The notes under the pieces are model-generated. The model was not told the origin of the DNA and made no database searches. It worked only from the letters and a program-made list of their open reading frames with translations. Shown in pieces: positions 7,631 through 15,968 of a DNA stretch of 49,711 nucleotides. The position numbers were made by a program, and so were the translations under genes. Numbering within the stretch: the stretch's first letter is position 1; each line of letters starts with the position of its first letter. Source of the stretch: CAZVNZ01 sp964628515 (lineage in GTDB: Bacteria > Bacillota > Clostridia > Christensenellales > Christensenellaceae); NCBI GenBank assembly GCA_964628515.1, contig CAZVNZ010000023.1:1-49711 (forward strand). The letters are read 5' to 3'.

Positions 7631-8887
7631 TTACAGTTTAAAATCCGAAGAAAAATCGAAGGTTGCAAAGTAATCTTTTGGGGTTTCTGCCCTTCTTATT
7701 AGCTTTGTGTCGCCGTTTTCTTTTAAAAGCACCTCTGCGGAGCGCAGTTTTCCGTTGTAATTATACCCCATGGAAAACCCGTGAGCACCTGTATCGTGAA
7801 GTACCACCAAATCACCAATATCCACCTTTGGCAACATTCTGTCTATGGCAAATTTGTCGCTGTTTTCGCAAAGCCCACCCGTTACATCGTATTTATGGTC
7901 TTTGGGCAGGTTTTCTTTGCCCATTACCGTAATGTGATGATACGCCTTATACAAGGCAGGGCGCATTAAATTGGCGGCGCATGCATCTAAGCCCACATAT
8001 TCCTTATATATATGCTTTTGATGAATTGCCGTGGTTACCAAACAACCGTAGGGCGCCATCATATATCTGCCAAGCTCTGTATAAATATGGGTGTTTTCCA
8101 TGCCTTCGGGGGCAAGTACTGCGTCAAACGCCTCTTTGACTTCGTCGGATATTTTTTGTATATCCACCGCCTCCATATCCTCTTTATAAGGGATGCCCAC
8201 ACCTCCCGAAAGATTTATAAAGCTAAGGGCAATGCCCGTTTCTTTTTTGATGTTTACCGCTACTTCAAATAATATTTTTGCTAATGTGGGGTAGTATCTG
8301 TAATTAGAGGTGTTGCTTGCAAGGAAGGAGTGCATGCCGATTTCCTCCGCCCCGTACCCTTTTAGCTTTTTTACACCCTCTACAAGTTGCTCGTAAGTCA
8401 TACCGTATTTTGCTTCTCCGGGATTATCCATAACTTCGTTGGAGATGGCAAATTTACCGCCGGGGTTATACCTTAGGCTAACTTTTTTTTGTATTTTGCA
8501 TAAATCATTAAGAAAATCTATATGGGTAAAATCGTCTAAATTTATGGTTGCTCCTAATTGTGTGGCTAAAATAAAGTCCTCTTTTGGTGTTACGTTAGAT
8601 GAAAACATTATGTTGCTACCCACGCAACCGATAGCCTTAGACAGCAAAAGCTCCGTATAAGAAGAACAATCGGTACCGCACCCTTCCTCCGTTAGTATTT
8701 TTAGCAAATAGGGGTTTGGGTTTGCTTTTACCGCAAAGTATTCTCTAAAACCTTTATTCCAAGAAAACGCTTTAATAAACCTGCGTGCATTTTCTCTTAT
8801 CCCCTTTTCGTCGTATAAATGAAAGGGGGTAGGATACTTTTTTACAATTTCTTGCAGCTGTTCTTTTGATACAAATGTCTTTTTCAT
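7631..8887 (-). CDS. lysA: Diaminopimelate decarboxylase-like PLP enzyme
   Basis: This 418-residue protein is a fold-type III PLP decarboxylase of the LysA group, which makes L-lysine from meso-diaminopimelate in the cytosol. The PLP lysine lies in YFAVKANPN (Lys 54). Also visible are a His in the GMHSF segment, the Gly-rich phosphate-binding loop LSGGVGIPY, ELGRYMMAPYG, the Cys-Glu dyad in GGLCENSDKF, and the C-terminal DTGAHGFSMGYNYNG segment, all family hallmarks. The ATG at 8887 follows AGAGG. It stands alone with its own terminator; no lysine riboswitch was seen in the short upstream gap. Related decarboxylases for other amino or carboxy compounds share the fold, so the substrate is a strong inference. 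Confidence 0.85.
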   Translation of the reverse strand: MKKTFVSKEQLQEIVKKYPTPFHLYDEKGIRENARRFIKAFSWNKGFREYFAVKANPNPYLLKILTEEGCGTDCSSYTELLLSKAIGCVGSNIMFSSNVTPKEDFILATQLGATINLDDFTHIDFLNDLCKIQKKVSLRYNPGGKFAISNEVMDNPGEAKYGMTYEQLVEGVKKLKGYGAEEIGMHSFLASNTSNYRYYPTLAKILFEVAVNIKKETGIALSFINLSGGVGIPYKEDMEAVDIQKISDEVKEAFDAVLAPEGMENTHIYTELGRYMMAPYGCLVTTAIHQKHIYKEYVGLDACAANLMRPALYKAYHHITVMGKENLPKDHKYDVTGGLCENSDKFAIDRMLPKVDIGDLVVLHDTGAHGFSMGYNYNGKLRSAEVLLKENGDTKLIRRAETPKDYFATFDFSSDFKL

Positions 8888-8947
8888 ACTTACCTCTGTT
8901 ATCTTAATTATATAAGCCGTAGCTTTAATGATAAAATATTATAGCAT

Positions 8948-9703
8948 TTATTTTTGTGGGTGTACAGTAATTTTTACAAGCTCGGGTGGGTTGTTTACTC
9001 TAAACGTGGGGTATCCGCTTGCCCCTAAACCTCTGCTTATTACCATATCCGTCTCCTGCGCACTATGAGCACCCTGCATATATTTGGGAAAAAACCCCTG
9101 CCCAGACATATAAATATGGGTAAAGGGCATAATTCGTATTTGCCCTGCGTGGGTATGCCCGCACAAAATTAAATCTACATTACTGTTTTTAAGAAGGGTG
9201 ATATGCTCGGGGCGGTGGGTTAAAAACACGTTGTAGCCCTCTGCATTTATAAAGTTATCCACCGAGTGTTCTATTTTAACATCATCAAAAGCGGTATCGT
9301 CGTTACCCGAAACATTTATATTGTTGCCCTTGATGTTTAGTGCAATTAGCTGATTTTTAAGCACAACCACACCCTTTTTAGCAAAAATATCCTCCGTTTT
9401 GGGCGAAAACCGTTTTTCGTGGTTGCCCGTTACAAAAAAGGTTGGTGCAATGGCGGAAATCCCTTTTGCAAACTCCTCCATATAATTAGCATTGTAATAT
9501 TTTTGTTTTTCGTGACGCACCATATCCCCTGTTATGCAGATAAAATTCGGCATAACTTCTCTAACTTCATTAAATAAATTTATGTTGCTTATACCAAACA
9601 CCTTTTCGTGCAAATCGGAAAGATGGGCTATTGTTATTGGTTGCAACAGCTTTTTGCTAATAAAATTATATTCCGTTATTTTTATTTTAGAGTTATTAAA
9701 CAC
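8948..9703 (-). CDS. Calcineurin-like metallophosphoesterase (YkuE/YaeI-like)
   Basis: The 251-residue protein has the full metallophosphatase motif series: HLSDLHE near residue 27, ITGDM, GNHE and CGHTHAGQ, which bind the two catalytic metals. The closing GHTHAGQIRIP-like region resembles the YkuE/YaeI type. Many relatives have an N-terminal signal or membrane helix, but this protein starts directly with the catalytic fold, so it is probably cytosolic or loosely membrane associated. The start is GTG at 9703 after a G-rich ribosome site (AGGGGGCAGG). It is divergent from feoA. Possible substrates include phosphodiesters of lipids or nucleotides; sequence does not decide. Confidence 0.88.
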   Translation of the reverse strand: MFNNSKIKITEYNFISKKLLQPITIAHLSDLHEKVFGISNINLFNEVREVMPNFICITGDMVRHEKQKYYNANYMEEFAKGISAIAPTFFVTGNHEKRFSPKTEDIFAKKGVVVLKNQLIALNIKGNNINVSGNDDTAFDDVKIEHSVDNFINAEGYNVFLTHRPEHITLLKNSNVDLILCGHTHAGQIRIMPFTHIYMSGQGFFPKYMQGAHSAQETDMVISRGLGASGYPTFRVNNPPELVKITVHPQK

Positions 9704-9714
9704 GACCTGCCCCC

Positions 9715-9743
9715 TTGAATTTGCTACACTATTATAATATAAT
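9715..9743 (+). promoter_or_regulatory. Promoter of the feo operon
   Basis: TTGAAT (9715-9720) and TATAAT (9738-9743) are separated by exactly 17 bp. The leader to feoA is very short: GAGG starts at 9751, near the expected transcription start. I saw no clear Fur or DtxR palindrome. Confidence 0.7.
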
Positions 9744-9763
9744 AAAAACCGAGGTATAGCAAC

Positions 9764-9994
9764 ATGACATTAGAAGATATTAAAGCACAACAAAGTGCTG
9801 TGGTAATAAAAATAAAAGGGCAGGGTGCTCTAAGACGAAGGCTTTTAGAAATGGGGCTAACTCCGGGCACTAACGTATATGTGCATAAAACCGCACCTTC
9901 GGGAGACCCTTTAGAGATTATTTTAAGAGGGTATCACCTTACACTTAGGAAGCAGGAAGCCAATAGTATAGAAGTAACCGAGGTGGTAACATGA
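9764..9994 (+). CDS. feoA: FeoA, cytosolic partner of the ferrous iron transporter
   Basis: The 76-residue SH3-like protein has the FeoA pattern: a short N-terminal strand, then KIKGQGALRRRLLEMGLTPG followed by a region ending in LRKQEANSIEV. FeoA is thought to bind FeoB and tune its GTPase or transport activity at the inner face of the membrane. The gene starts the feo operon; its TGA overlaps the feoB ATG by 4 nt, coupling translation of the two. Confidence 0.95.
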   Translation: MTLEDIKAQQSAVVIKIKGQGALRRRLLEMGLTPGTNVYVHKTAPSGDPLEIILRGYHLTLRKQEANSIEVTEVVT

Positions 9995-11985
9995 AGCCGG
10001 TAATTGCCCTTGCAGGCAACCAAAATTGCGGTAAATCCACCTTATTTAATCAACTTACGGGTGCAAATCAGCATGTAGGCAATTTTCCCGGTGTTACGGT
10101 GGAGCATAAAGAAGGCAAACTAAAAACGGACAAAAAAGTAAGTGTTATAGATTTACCCGGCATTTACTCCCTATCCCCCTATACTCCTGAGGAAGTAGTA
10201 ACCAGAGATTATATAGTTAATCAGCGCCCAAACGCTATAATAAATATTGTAGATGCAACTAATCTCCAACGCAATTTGTACCTAACTTTACAATTAATAG
10301 AGCTTGAAACCCCCATAATTATTGCCCTTAATATGATGGACGAAATACGTGCCTCCGGCATTAGCATAGATATTGATAAGCTTAGTGCAGAGCTTGGCGT
10401 TACGATAGTACCCATTTGCGCCCTTAAAAATCAAGGTGTGGAGGAGTTAATGGAGCAGGTTTTTTATGCACTTAAAAACGATGTGCGCCCAAAACGCTAC
10501 GATTTTTGTTCGGGTGCGGTGCATAGGGCACTTCATGCCACCGCTCACTTAATTGAGGATAACGCACGGCTTATTAACTATCCTGCGAAATTTACCGCAT
10601 CTAAAATCTTAGAGGGAGACGATTTATTAGAGGAAAAACTAAATCTGACGGAAGAGCAAAAGGATATTTTAATGCACATTATAGAACAAATGGAAAGCGA
10701 TGTGCACACAGACAGAGAAGTTGCTCTAATAGATATGCGGTACAAGTTTATAGAAAAGCTGTACGAGGACTGCGTATATATGTCTCCACGCACCAAACAG
10801 CTTAAACGCTCTATAAAGCTGGATATGGTGCTTACACACAAATTTTTCGCAATACCCATTTTTATTGGGATAATGGCGCTTATATTTTATTTAACCTTTG
10901 ACTCTTTAGGTCTTTTTTTGAAAGATTCCTTTGATGCACTAATAAGCGGTGGAGTTAGCTATATAGACGGCTTGCTTACCGCCTCTACCGTAAGCGATTG
11001 GATGCACTCCTTTTTGATTGACGGTATTTTTGCCGGTGTGGGTAGTGTGCTTTCCTTTTTGCCTGTTATACTGCTTATGTTTTTCTTTTTGTCAATACTT
11101 GAGGACAGCGGATATATGGCAAGGGTTGCGTTTGTTATGGATAGTGCCCTTAGAAAAATCGGGCTTTCCGGACGTTCTTTTGTGCCTATGATAATTGGGT
11201 TTGGATGTAGTGTCCCTGCAATTATGGCTACTCGCACATTAGCAAGCGAGAGGGACAAAAAACTTACCATTTTAGTAACACCCTTTATGTCTTGCGGTGC
11301 AAAACTGCCCATTTATGCCCTGTTTTGCGGAGCATTTTTTACACAGTACCAAGGGCTTGTAATGACGTCTCTTTACGTTTTTGGTATTGTGATAGCAATT
11401 ATAACAGGGCTACTAATGAAAAACACTTTATTTAAAGGCAACCCCGTACCCTTTGTACTGGAACTGCCTGCATACAGATTTCCCTCCATTAAAAGCGTAA
11501 TTGTGCATATGTGGCAAAAAGCAAAGGATTTTATAACCCGTGCCTTTACTGTAATTTTTCTTGCAAGCATTGTAATTTGGTTTTTGCAATCCTTCGACCT
11601 TTCCTTTAATTTTATTACGAACAACTCTCAGAGTATTTTAGCAAAAATAGGTGAGTTTGTATCTCCCATATTTGCGCCTTTGGGGTTTGGCAACTGGGAA
11701 TCCTCCACGGCGGTAATTACGGGGCTTGCAGCAAAAGAGACGGTAGTATCCACCCTAACCGTGCTTACAAACGGCAATTTAACAGGCTTGTTTACACCCT
11801 TAAGCGCCTATTCCTTTTTGGTTTTTGTGTTACTGTATATGCCCTGCGTGGCGGCTATGGCAACAACAAAAAGGGAGCTTGGCAACGTAAAAGGTACAAT
11901 ATTTGTGTTTGCCTACCAAACGGCAATGGCATGGCTTGCCTCCTTTATAGTTTATAATGTGGGTAGTTTGTTTTTAGGAGGCTAA
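9991..11985 (+). CDS. feoB: FeoB, GTP-dependent ferrous iron transporter
   Basis: This 664-residue membrane protein imports Fe2+. The N-terminal G domain shows G1 GNQNCGKST near residue 8, the switch I Thr in FPGVTVE, G3 DLPG, G4 NMMD and a G5-like CALK. A helical GDI-like spacer follows, then two Gate-type membrane blocks with conserved Cys segments (MIIGFGCSVPAIMATRT and FMSCGAKLPIY) and the C-terminal LAAKETVVSTL. Length is normal for the short Firmicutes type without a fused C-terminal FeoC. It overlaps feoA by 4 nt and lies 2 nt from the small Cys-rich gene. Confidence 0.97.
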   Translation: MKPVIALAGNQNCGKSTLFNQLTGANQHVGNFPGVTVEHKEGKLKTDKKVSVIDLPGIYSLSPYTPEEVVTRDYIVNQRPNAIINIVDATNLQRNLYLTLQLIELETPIIIALNMMDEIRASGISIDIDKLSAELGVTIVPICALKNQGVEELMEQVFYALKNDVRPKRYDFCSGAVHRALHATAHLIEDNARLINYPAKFTASKILEGDDLLEEKLNLTEEQKDILMHIIEQMESDVHTDREVALIDMRYKFIEKLYEDCVYMSPRTKQLKRSIKLDMVLTHKFFAIPIFIGIMALIFYLTFDSLGLFLKDSFDALISGGVSYIDGLLTASTVSDWMHSFLIDGIFAGVGSVLSFLPVILLMFFFLSILEDSGYMARVAFVMDSALRKIGLSGRSFVPMIIGFGCSVPAIMATRTLASERDKKLTILVTPFMSCGAKLPIYALFCGAFFTQYQGLVMTSLYVFGIVIAIITGLLMKNTLFKGNPVPFVLELPAYRFPSIKSVIVHMWQKAKDFITRAFTVIFLASIVIWFLQSFDLSFNFITNNSQSILAKIGEFVSPIFAPLGFGNWESSTAVITGLAAKETVVSTLTVLTNGNLTGLFTPLSAYSFLVFVLLYMPCVAAMATTKRELGNVKGTIFVFAYQTAMAWLASFIVYNVGSLFLGG

Positions 11986-11987
11986 GT

Positions 11988-12179
11988 ATGGCACTTGATA
12001 TTATTTTATTGATTATTATAGGCATTGCGGTTGTGCTTGCAATTTATTTTTTGGCAAGACGACACAAAAAATGCGGTAACTGTCCATACAACAGTTGCGA
12101 GTATCATAGGCAAAATCATAATTTTAATTGTGATGGTTGTAAAAACAGCGTTAAGGAGAATACAAATGGAAAAGGCTAA
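11988..12179 (+). CDS. FeoB-associated Cys-rich membrane protein
   Basis: This 63-residue protein has one N-terminal membrane helix (about 3-23) and a soluble tail with six Cys residues, including CGNCPYNSC and a later CDGC. It matches the small FeoB-associated Cys-rich family found after feoB in Firmicutes, whose function is not settled; it may act in place of FeoC or handle Fe2+ or redox. Its ribosome site (GGAGG) sits at the end of feoB. The 3' end overlaps the next gene by 14 nt. Confidence 0.9.
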   Translation: MALDIILLIIIGIAVVLAIYFLARRHKKCGNCPYNSCEYHRQNHNFNCDGCKNSVKENTNGKG

Positions 12180-12600
12180 ATTAGCGGTAGATTATTTTTG
12201 CGAAGGATACAACTGCGCCCAAGCGGTATTGCTTGCCTATTGCAAAGAGTGTAATTTAGACGAAAAAACCGCCGCAATGCTTGCCTCCTCTTTTGGCGGA
12301 GGAATGGGCAAAATGCGTGAGGTTTGCGGTGCGGTAAGCGCAATGTTTATGGTTGCAGGCATAAAAAGAGGGTACAGCGACCCTAAAGCAACCACCGAAA
12401 AAAACGAGCACTACACATATGTTAAGGAGCTTGCAGACAAATTTAAAGCAGAACACGGCTCTATTATTTGCAGAGAGTTACTTGCATCAATAAAAACATC
12501 GGAGGGTAGCGAGGCAGAAGAACGCACTCCCGAGTATTACAAAGTGCGTCCTTGCGCTAAATTTATTGCCACCGCCGCAGAACTTGCAAAGGATATTTAA
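12166..12600 (+). CDS. C_GCxxG_C_C-family redox-type protein
   Basis: The 144-residue protein has the spaced conserved cysteines of the C_GCxxG_C_C family: YNCAQAVL near residue 18, FGGGMGKMREVCGAVSA in the middle, then C-R-E-L-L and R-P-C-A-K-F near the end. The family is small, soluble and poorly characterised; a metal or redox role is usually guessed. The start is ATG 12166 because AAGGAG lies at 12153-12158; a longer open frame upstream is only the shifted reading of the Cys-rich gene. It overlaps that gene by 14 nt, so it is the fourth gene of the feo operon, which supports a link to iron. Confidence 0.88.
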   Translation: MEKAKLAVDYFCEGYNCAQAVLLAYCKECNLDEKTAAMLASSFGGGMGKMREVCGAVSAMFMVAGIKRGYSDPKATTEKNEHYTYVKELADKFKAEHGSIICRELLASIKTSEGSEAEERTPEYYKVRPCAKFIATAAELAKDI

Positions 12601-12613
12601 TTTGCTCTTTTCG

Positions 12614-13225
12614 TTAAATGATACCGGTTGCAAAGGTTACTGTAACAGCTTGAGCCTTTTGCCGTCCTACTATTTTTGAGGGAGTAAAAAAACCTGCCGA
12701 GCCTATGGCTTCGGATATTTTAGCACCATTTGACATAGAATCTTCATAATACATTAATAGCGGTATGGGTACATTTGCGGAAATATTTTTAATCTCTTCC
12801 TCCCACACCATAGTTTTAGCTATACCTTCTGCGTTTTTCGGAGCATCCACATCCTCTAAGCTTTGGTACAGGCATTGTAACTCGTTATTTCCTTGTAATG
12901 CCACTATGTAGCCTTTTTCGTTTTTGGTGATGGCAATACGACCTGCGTTTTTCAAGTCTTTAATGTTTATGCTTACAGACCCTGTAACATCCCAACTGCC
13001 TGCCTTGTTTAAGGTATGGATATTTACCGTAACCGCCTTAATATCCCCATTTACCTTGTAATCAAACATCTTACTTGAGGAGTCTGCAAAGCCGGCTAAG
13101 TTAAGCATATTTTTTTCCTCTTCCTTTAATTGAGCCACCCCAATTTGCATTTCTCCCACACCCCCACTACATGCGCTTAGGGCAAATACAATTACTACCG
13201 CTACTGCCAATAAAATCTTTTTCAT
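12614..13225 (-). CDS. Predicted lipoprotein, function unknown
   Basis: The 203-residue protein has a classic lipoprotein signal: positively charged MKK, a hydrophobic stretch and the lipobox LSAC, with Cys at residue 19. The mature part looks beta-rich and has no motif I recognise. It follows the diaguanylate cyclase gene with a 25-nt gap and has its own GGAAGG ribosome site, so the two are probably co-transcribed. It may be an extracytoplasmic partner of that membrane protein, but this rests on context only. It converges with the feo operon, the 3' ends being 13 nt apart. Confidence 0.8.
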   Translation of the reverse strand: MKKILLAVAVVIVFALSACSGGVGEMQIGVAQLKEEEKNMLNLAGFADSSSKMFDYKVNGDIKAVTVNIHTLNKAGSWDVTGSVSINIKDLKNAGRIAITKNEKGYIVALQGNNELQCLYQSLEDVDAPKNAEGIAKTMVWEEEIKNISANVPIPLLMYYEDSMSNGAKISEAIGSAGFFTPSKIVGRQKAQAVTVTFATGII

Positions 13226-13250
13226 ACCGTGTACCTTCCTATTATTATAT

Positions 13251-15110
13251 TTATTGTAATTCTTCGTTTATGTTGGTTTCTATCTTGTTTCTGCCGTTAT
13301 TTTTTGCTTTATACAAATAAATGTCCGCCTGCTTCATAACCTGACTTACCGAGCGCTTTTCCGTGTTTTTAATTAAACCGAAACTTGCGGTGGTAAACTT
13401 GTCGGTTTTAGCCGCTTCCCCTTCAAACTTAACTCTTAGGTTTTCCGTGTATTTATACGCTTCTTCCTGTGGTATTCCTACGTATATTACTACAAATTCC
13501 TCTCCGCCTATACGTGCAAGCAAGCCCTTGTCTCCCACCACTTCTCGTGTGTTTTTTACTATCTGTATGAGTTGCTCGTCTCCTGCATCATGCCCGTATT
13601 TATCGTTTATTTGTTTAAAATAATCTAAATCGAACATACACACATACATAGGGTGCTGTGTGCTGCATTTTTCCAATTCTTCTTCCATTATGTTTTCAAA
13701 ATACAGCCTGTTGTATGCCCCTGTAAGTGCATCTTTAACAGAAAGCTCGGAGAGTATTGCGTTGGCTTTGGAAAGCTCCAAAGTACGCTCTTTAACCGTT
13801 TGCTCCAAGTTTTTATTTAAAAACTCCGCTTCTCTATAACCTAAATTATTATCGTAAAGCCTTACAAAAATATGGCATAGGAAGAATATTATATACAAAT
13901 AAGTAAAGCTTAAAAAACTTGTTTTGGTGGTTAGGGAAAGTATATCAAATACAATTACAATGCCAATATACACCGTTTTTACAACCTGAAACATTCTATA
14001 CATAGACATTTCTTTTTTTAAATAGGATTTTGCCTGTACAAATACCACTCCAAAACTTGCCACGCAAACGCCCACCATTAAATATATACCCACGCTGTCC
14101 AAACTGTGTAGATTTAGTGGTATAAAAACGGCAAGCGCACCATAGGCTAAACAAAATGTATTAATTACCGCTTTAGGTGTTTTGCCGTCCTCATCAAAAA
14201 GATATTTAGAAAGCAACATTCCAAAAATTCCTGCCACCATAAGCACTATTATTTGTAATTCCAATGCCAAATGCTGAGAAATCACATAATTTGTAATTGG
14301 ATTTGGTAGCAAACTGCTTATATCCGCCAAGCCCAGTATTATCCTAAATATTAAAAATGTATCAAACAAATTAATTAGGGTAATTAGTTTATGGTTTGGC
14401 TTTATAATCATAAAAATTGCGCCGTTTATAAGTATTATTATAATTATTCCCAAAATAAACAGAGAGTTTATAATATTAAGTACATTGTATGTTAAAATAT
14501 TATCGTAAGTGCTGATTAAAACTTTCTTTGTAAACAGAGGGTAATCGCCGTTTTTTGTGATGGTGCTGATTACAATTTCTTGTTTACCTTCTTGCAGGTT
14601 TGTTAAACTAAAGGAGGCTTGCATTAACCCAAAGCTCATCCAATTTTGCTGTATCTTTGTTTTTGGCTGTTTTGTGCCGTTTACATAAAGATTAACCTCG
14701 TCGTAGGTGTTGGGTATGAAAAGCACCATATCTTCCGCAAGGTTTGCCATATTAGCACTAACCTTGTAAGTTGCACTTGTAATATCATCATTAGAATCAA
14801 TAATAGGAATATTTATATAACCCGTGTTTTTAAGTGTTGCTTGTGTAATTTGATCACCCTGCAAAAAAACACCCGGATAATACTCCCACTCCCCTTCAAG
14901 CAGTATGGGGGGCGAGCTTTCGTAGTTGTATTCCCCTATGGTTGCCTGCCCTTGGGTAGCTTTTATTTGGGTTAAATCGTTGAGTGCGGGTAGTCCGAAT
15001 ATAAAATTGTAAAAAAATAATATAAAACTGATAACAATTATTACAATGGAAACCACTCTTATGGTGATATTTTTGCCTTCCGTTTTTAGTTTTCCGTAAC
15101 CGTTGCCCAT
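13251..15110 (-). CDS. Membrane-bound diguanylate cyclase with 7TMR-DISM-like sensor
   Basis: This 619-residue protein makes c-di-GMP from two GTP. An N-terminal membrane anchor is followed by an extracytoplasmic beta-rich domain with LEGEWEYYPG, as in 7TMR-DISM sensors. Seven or so membrane helices (about 205-425), a coiled coil (NKNLEQTVKERTLELSKAN) and a GGDEF domain follow. The active site reads RIGGEEF (GGEEF at 535-539), with the upstream metal site in MFDLDYFKQINDKYGHDAGD. The RxxD inhibitory site expected just before it is absent, so product inhibition is probably lacking. ATG 15110 was preferred over an in-frame TTG 9 nt upstream. It is followed by a lipoprotein gene, likely in one transcript. 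Confidence 0.93.
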   Translation of the reverse strand: MGNGYGKLKTEGKNITIRVVSIVIIVISFILFFYNFIFGLPALNDLTQIKATQGQATIGEYNYESSPPILLEGEWEYYPGVFLQGDQITQATLKNTGYINIPIIDSNDDITSATYKVSANMANLAEDMVLFIPNTYDEVNLYVNGTKQPKTKIQQNWMSFGLMQASFSLTNLQEGKQEIVISTITKNGDYPLFTKKVLISTYDNILTYNVLNIINSLFILGIIIIILINGAIFMIIKPNHKLITLINLFDTFLIFRIILGLADISSLLPNPITNYVISQHLALELQIIVLMVAGIFGMLLSKYLFDEDGKTPKAVINTFCLAYGALAVFIPLNLHSLDSVGIYLMVGVCVASFGVVFVQAKSYLKKEMSMYRMFQVVKTVYIGIVIVFDILSLTTKTSFLSFTYLYIIFFLCHIFVRLYDNNLGYREAEFLNKNLEQTVKERTLELSKANAILSELSVKDALTGAYNRLYFENIMEEELEKCSTQHPMYVCMFDLDYFKQINDKYGHDAGDEQLIQIVKNTREVVGDKGLLARIGGEEFVVIYVGIPQEEAYKYTENLRVKFEGEAAKTDKFTTASFGLIKNTEKRSVSQVMKQADIYLYKAKNNGRNKIETNINEELQ

Positions 15111-15224
15111 TGCTACCAACTTTCAAGTCAAATTTTATCCGCATTTTACAGTATTTACTACTTATTATTATAGTTGATTGTTAGGAAAGGTCAATATACA
15201 TTTTGCCGATATTTCCAATAAATA

Positions 15225-15809
15225 CTATACTTTGTCCTTTCCTTCCAAAACAAACGCTGATTCCATATCCGCCACCGAGAGTGCAAGTGCTAATGGAAAC
15301 TGCTCCATTGCATTGCCCACCATATATTTGTCCTCTGTGCCGGAAAACCCCATATGAAACCGAATTGCAAAGGCTTCCTCTCTTGTTAGCCTTACAAAGC
15401 CGCTTAATATATATACGGATTTTTCCCCATGACCATAGGGTAGTTTGTCATCGTATTCGTAGGTGGGCACCTTTTGCCAAATGCCTTTTTCGTCCTTTAC
15501 GTTGCGTGTGCTTGGCTTGTAGGTATTAACCTTGCAAATATCGTGCATTAGCCCAATTAATGCAATTCCGTCATCATCTATATTGATGTTATAGTTGGTT
15601 TGCACAAACTCTCTTGATAAAAAATCCTTTAGGCAGTTGTACACATTTATACTGTGAGCAACCAATCCACCACTAAAGGCATTGTGATACCGTGTACTTG
15701 CAGGGGCAGTAAAAAAATCCGAATTTATAAGGAATTGGTAGAGCTTGTCCTTACCCTCTCTTATTATGTTTTCGTTAAATATCTCTGTAAATTCCTCTAT
15801 TAAAGCCAT
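15225..15809 (-). CDS. HD-domain phosphohydrolase-like protein
   Basis: The 194-residue protein carries an HD superfamily metal site: His in the GGLVAHS segment, the His-Asp pair in GLMHDICK, a later GHGEKS and a C-terminal Asp in LSVADM. Similar stand-alone domains resemble the HD part of YhaM-type 3'-5' exonucleases and other nucleotide phosphohydrolases. No nucleic-acid-binding domain is attached, and the substrate is open. ATG 15809 follows AGGGGA. It lies upstream of the diguanylate cyclase on the same strand, with about 115 bp between. Confidence 0.82.
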   Translation of the reverse strand: MALIEEFTEIFNENIIREGKDKLYQFLINSDFFTAPASTRYHNAFSGGLVAHSINVYNCLKDFLSREFVQTNYNINIDDDGIALIGLMHDICKVNTYKPSTRNVKDEKGIWQKVPTYEYDDKLPYGHGEKSVYILSGFVRLTREEAFAIRFHMGFSGTEDKYMVGNAMEQFPLALALSVADMESAFVLEGKDKV

Positions 15810-15907
15810 TTTTTCCCCTTGCTGTGTTGTGTTTTTATTTGTTAAATTATATCATTATTTGCTTGGTATGGCAATAAGAAAGGTGGAAAAATGGTGGGGT
15901 ATTTGTA

Positions 15908-15936
15908 TTTACTTTTTGGTTTTTTTGCTGTATAAT
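15908..15936 (+). promoter_or_regulatory. Promoter of the DPM1-like glycosyltransferase gene
   Basis: TTTACT (15908-15913) and a perfect TATAAT (15931-15936) are spaced by 17 bp. The two hexamers are identical to those of the promoter I assign to the large glycan operon at 34173-34201. Confidence 0.65.
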
Positions 15937-15968
15937 GAAGTTTATGAAACTATTACTGGGGGTTTATT

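Noticed and set aside
9704..9763. Fur box upstream of feoA
   Set aside because: The region is AT-rich, but I could not find a convincing inverted repeat of the Fur or DtxR type.
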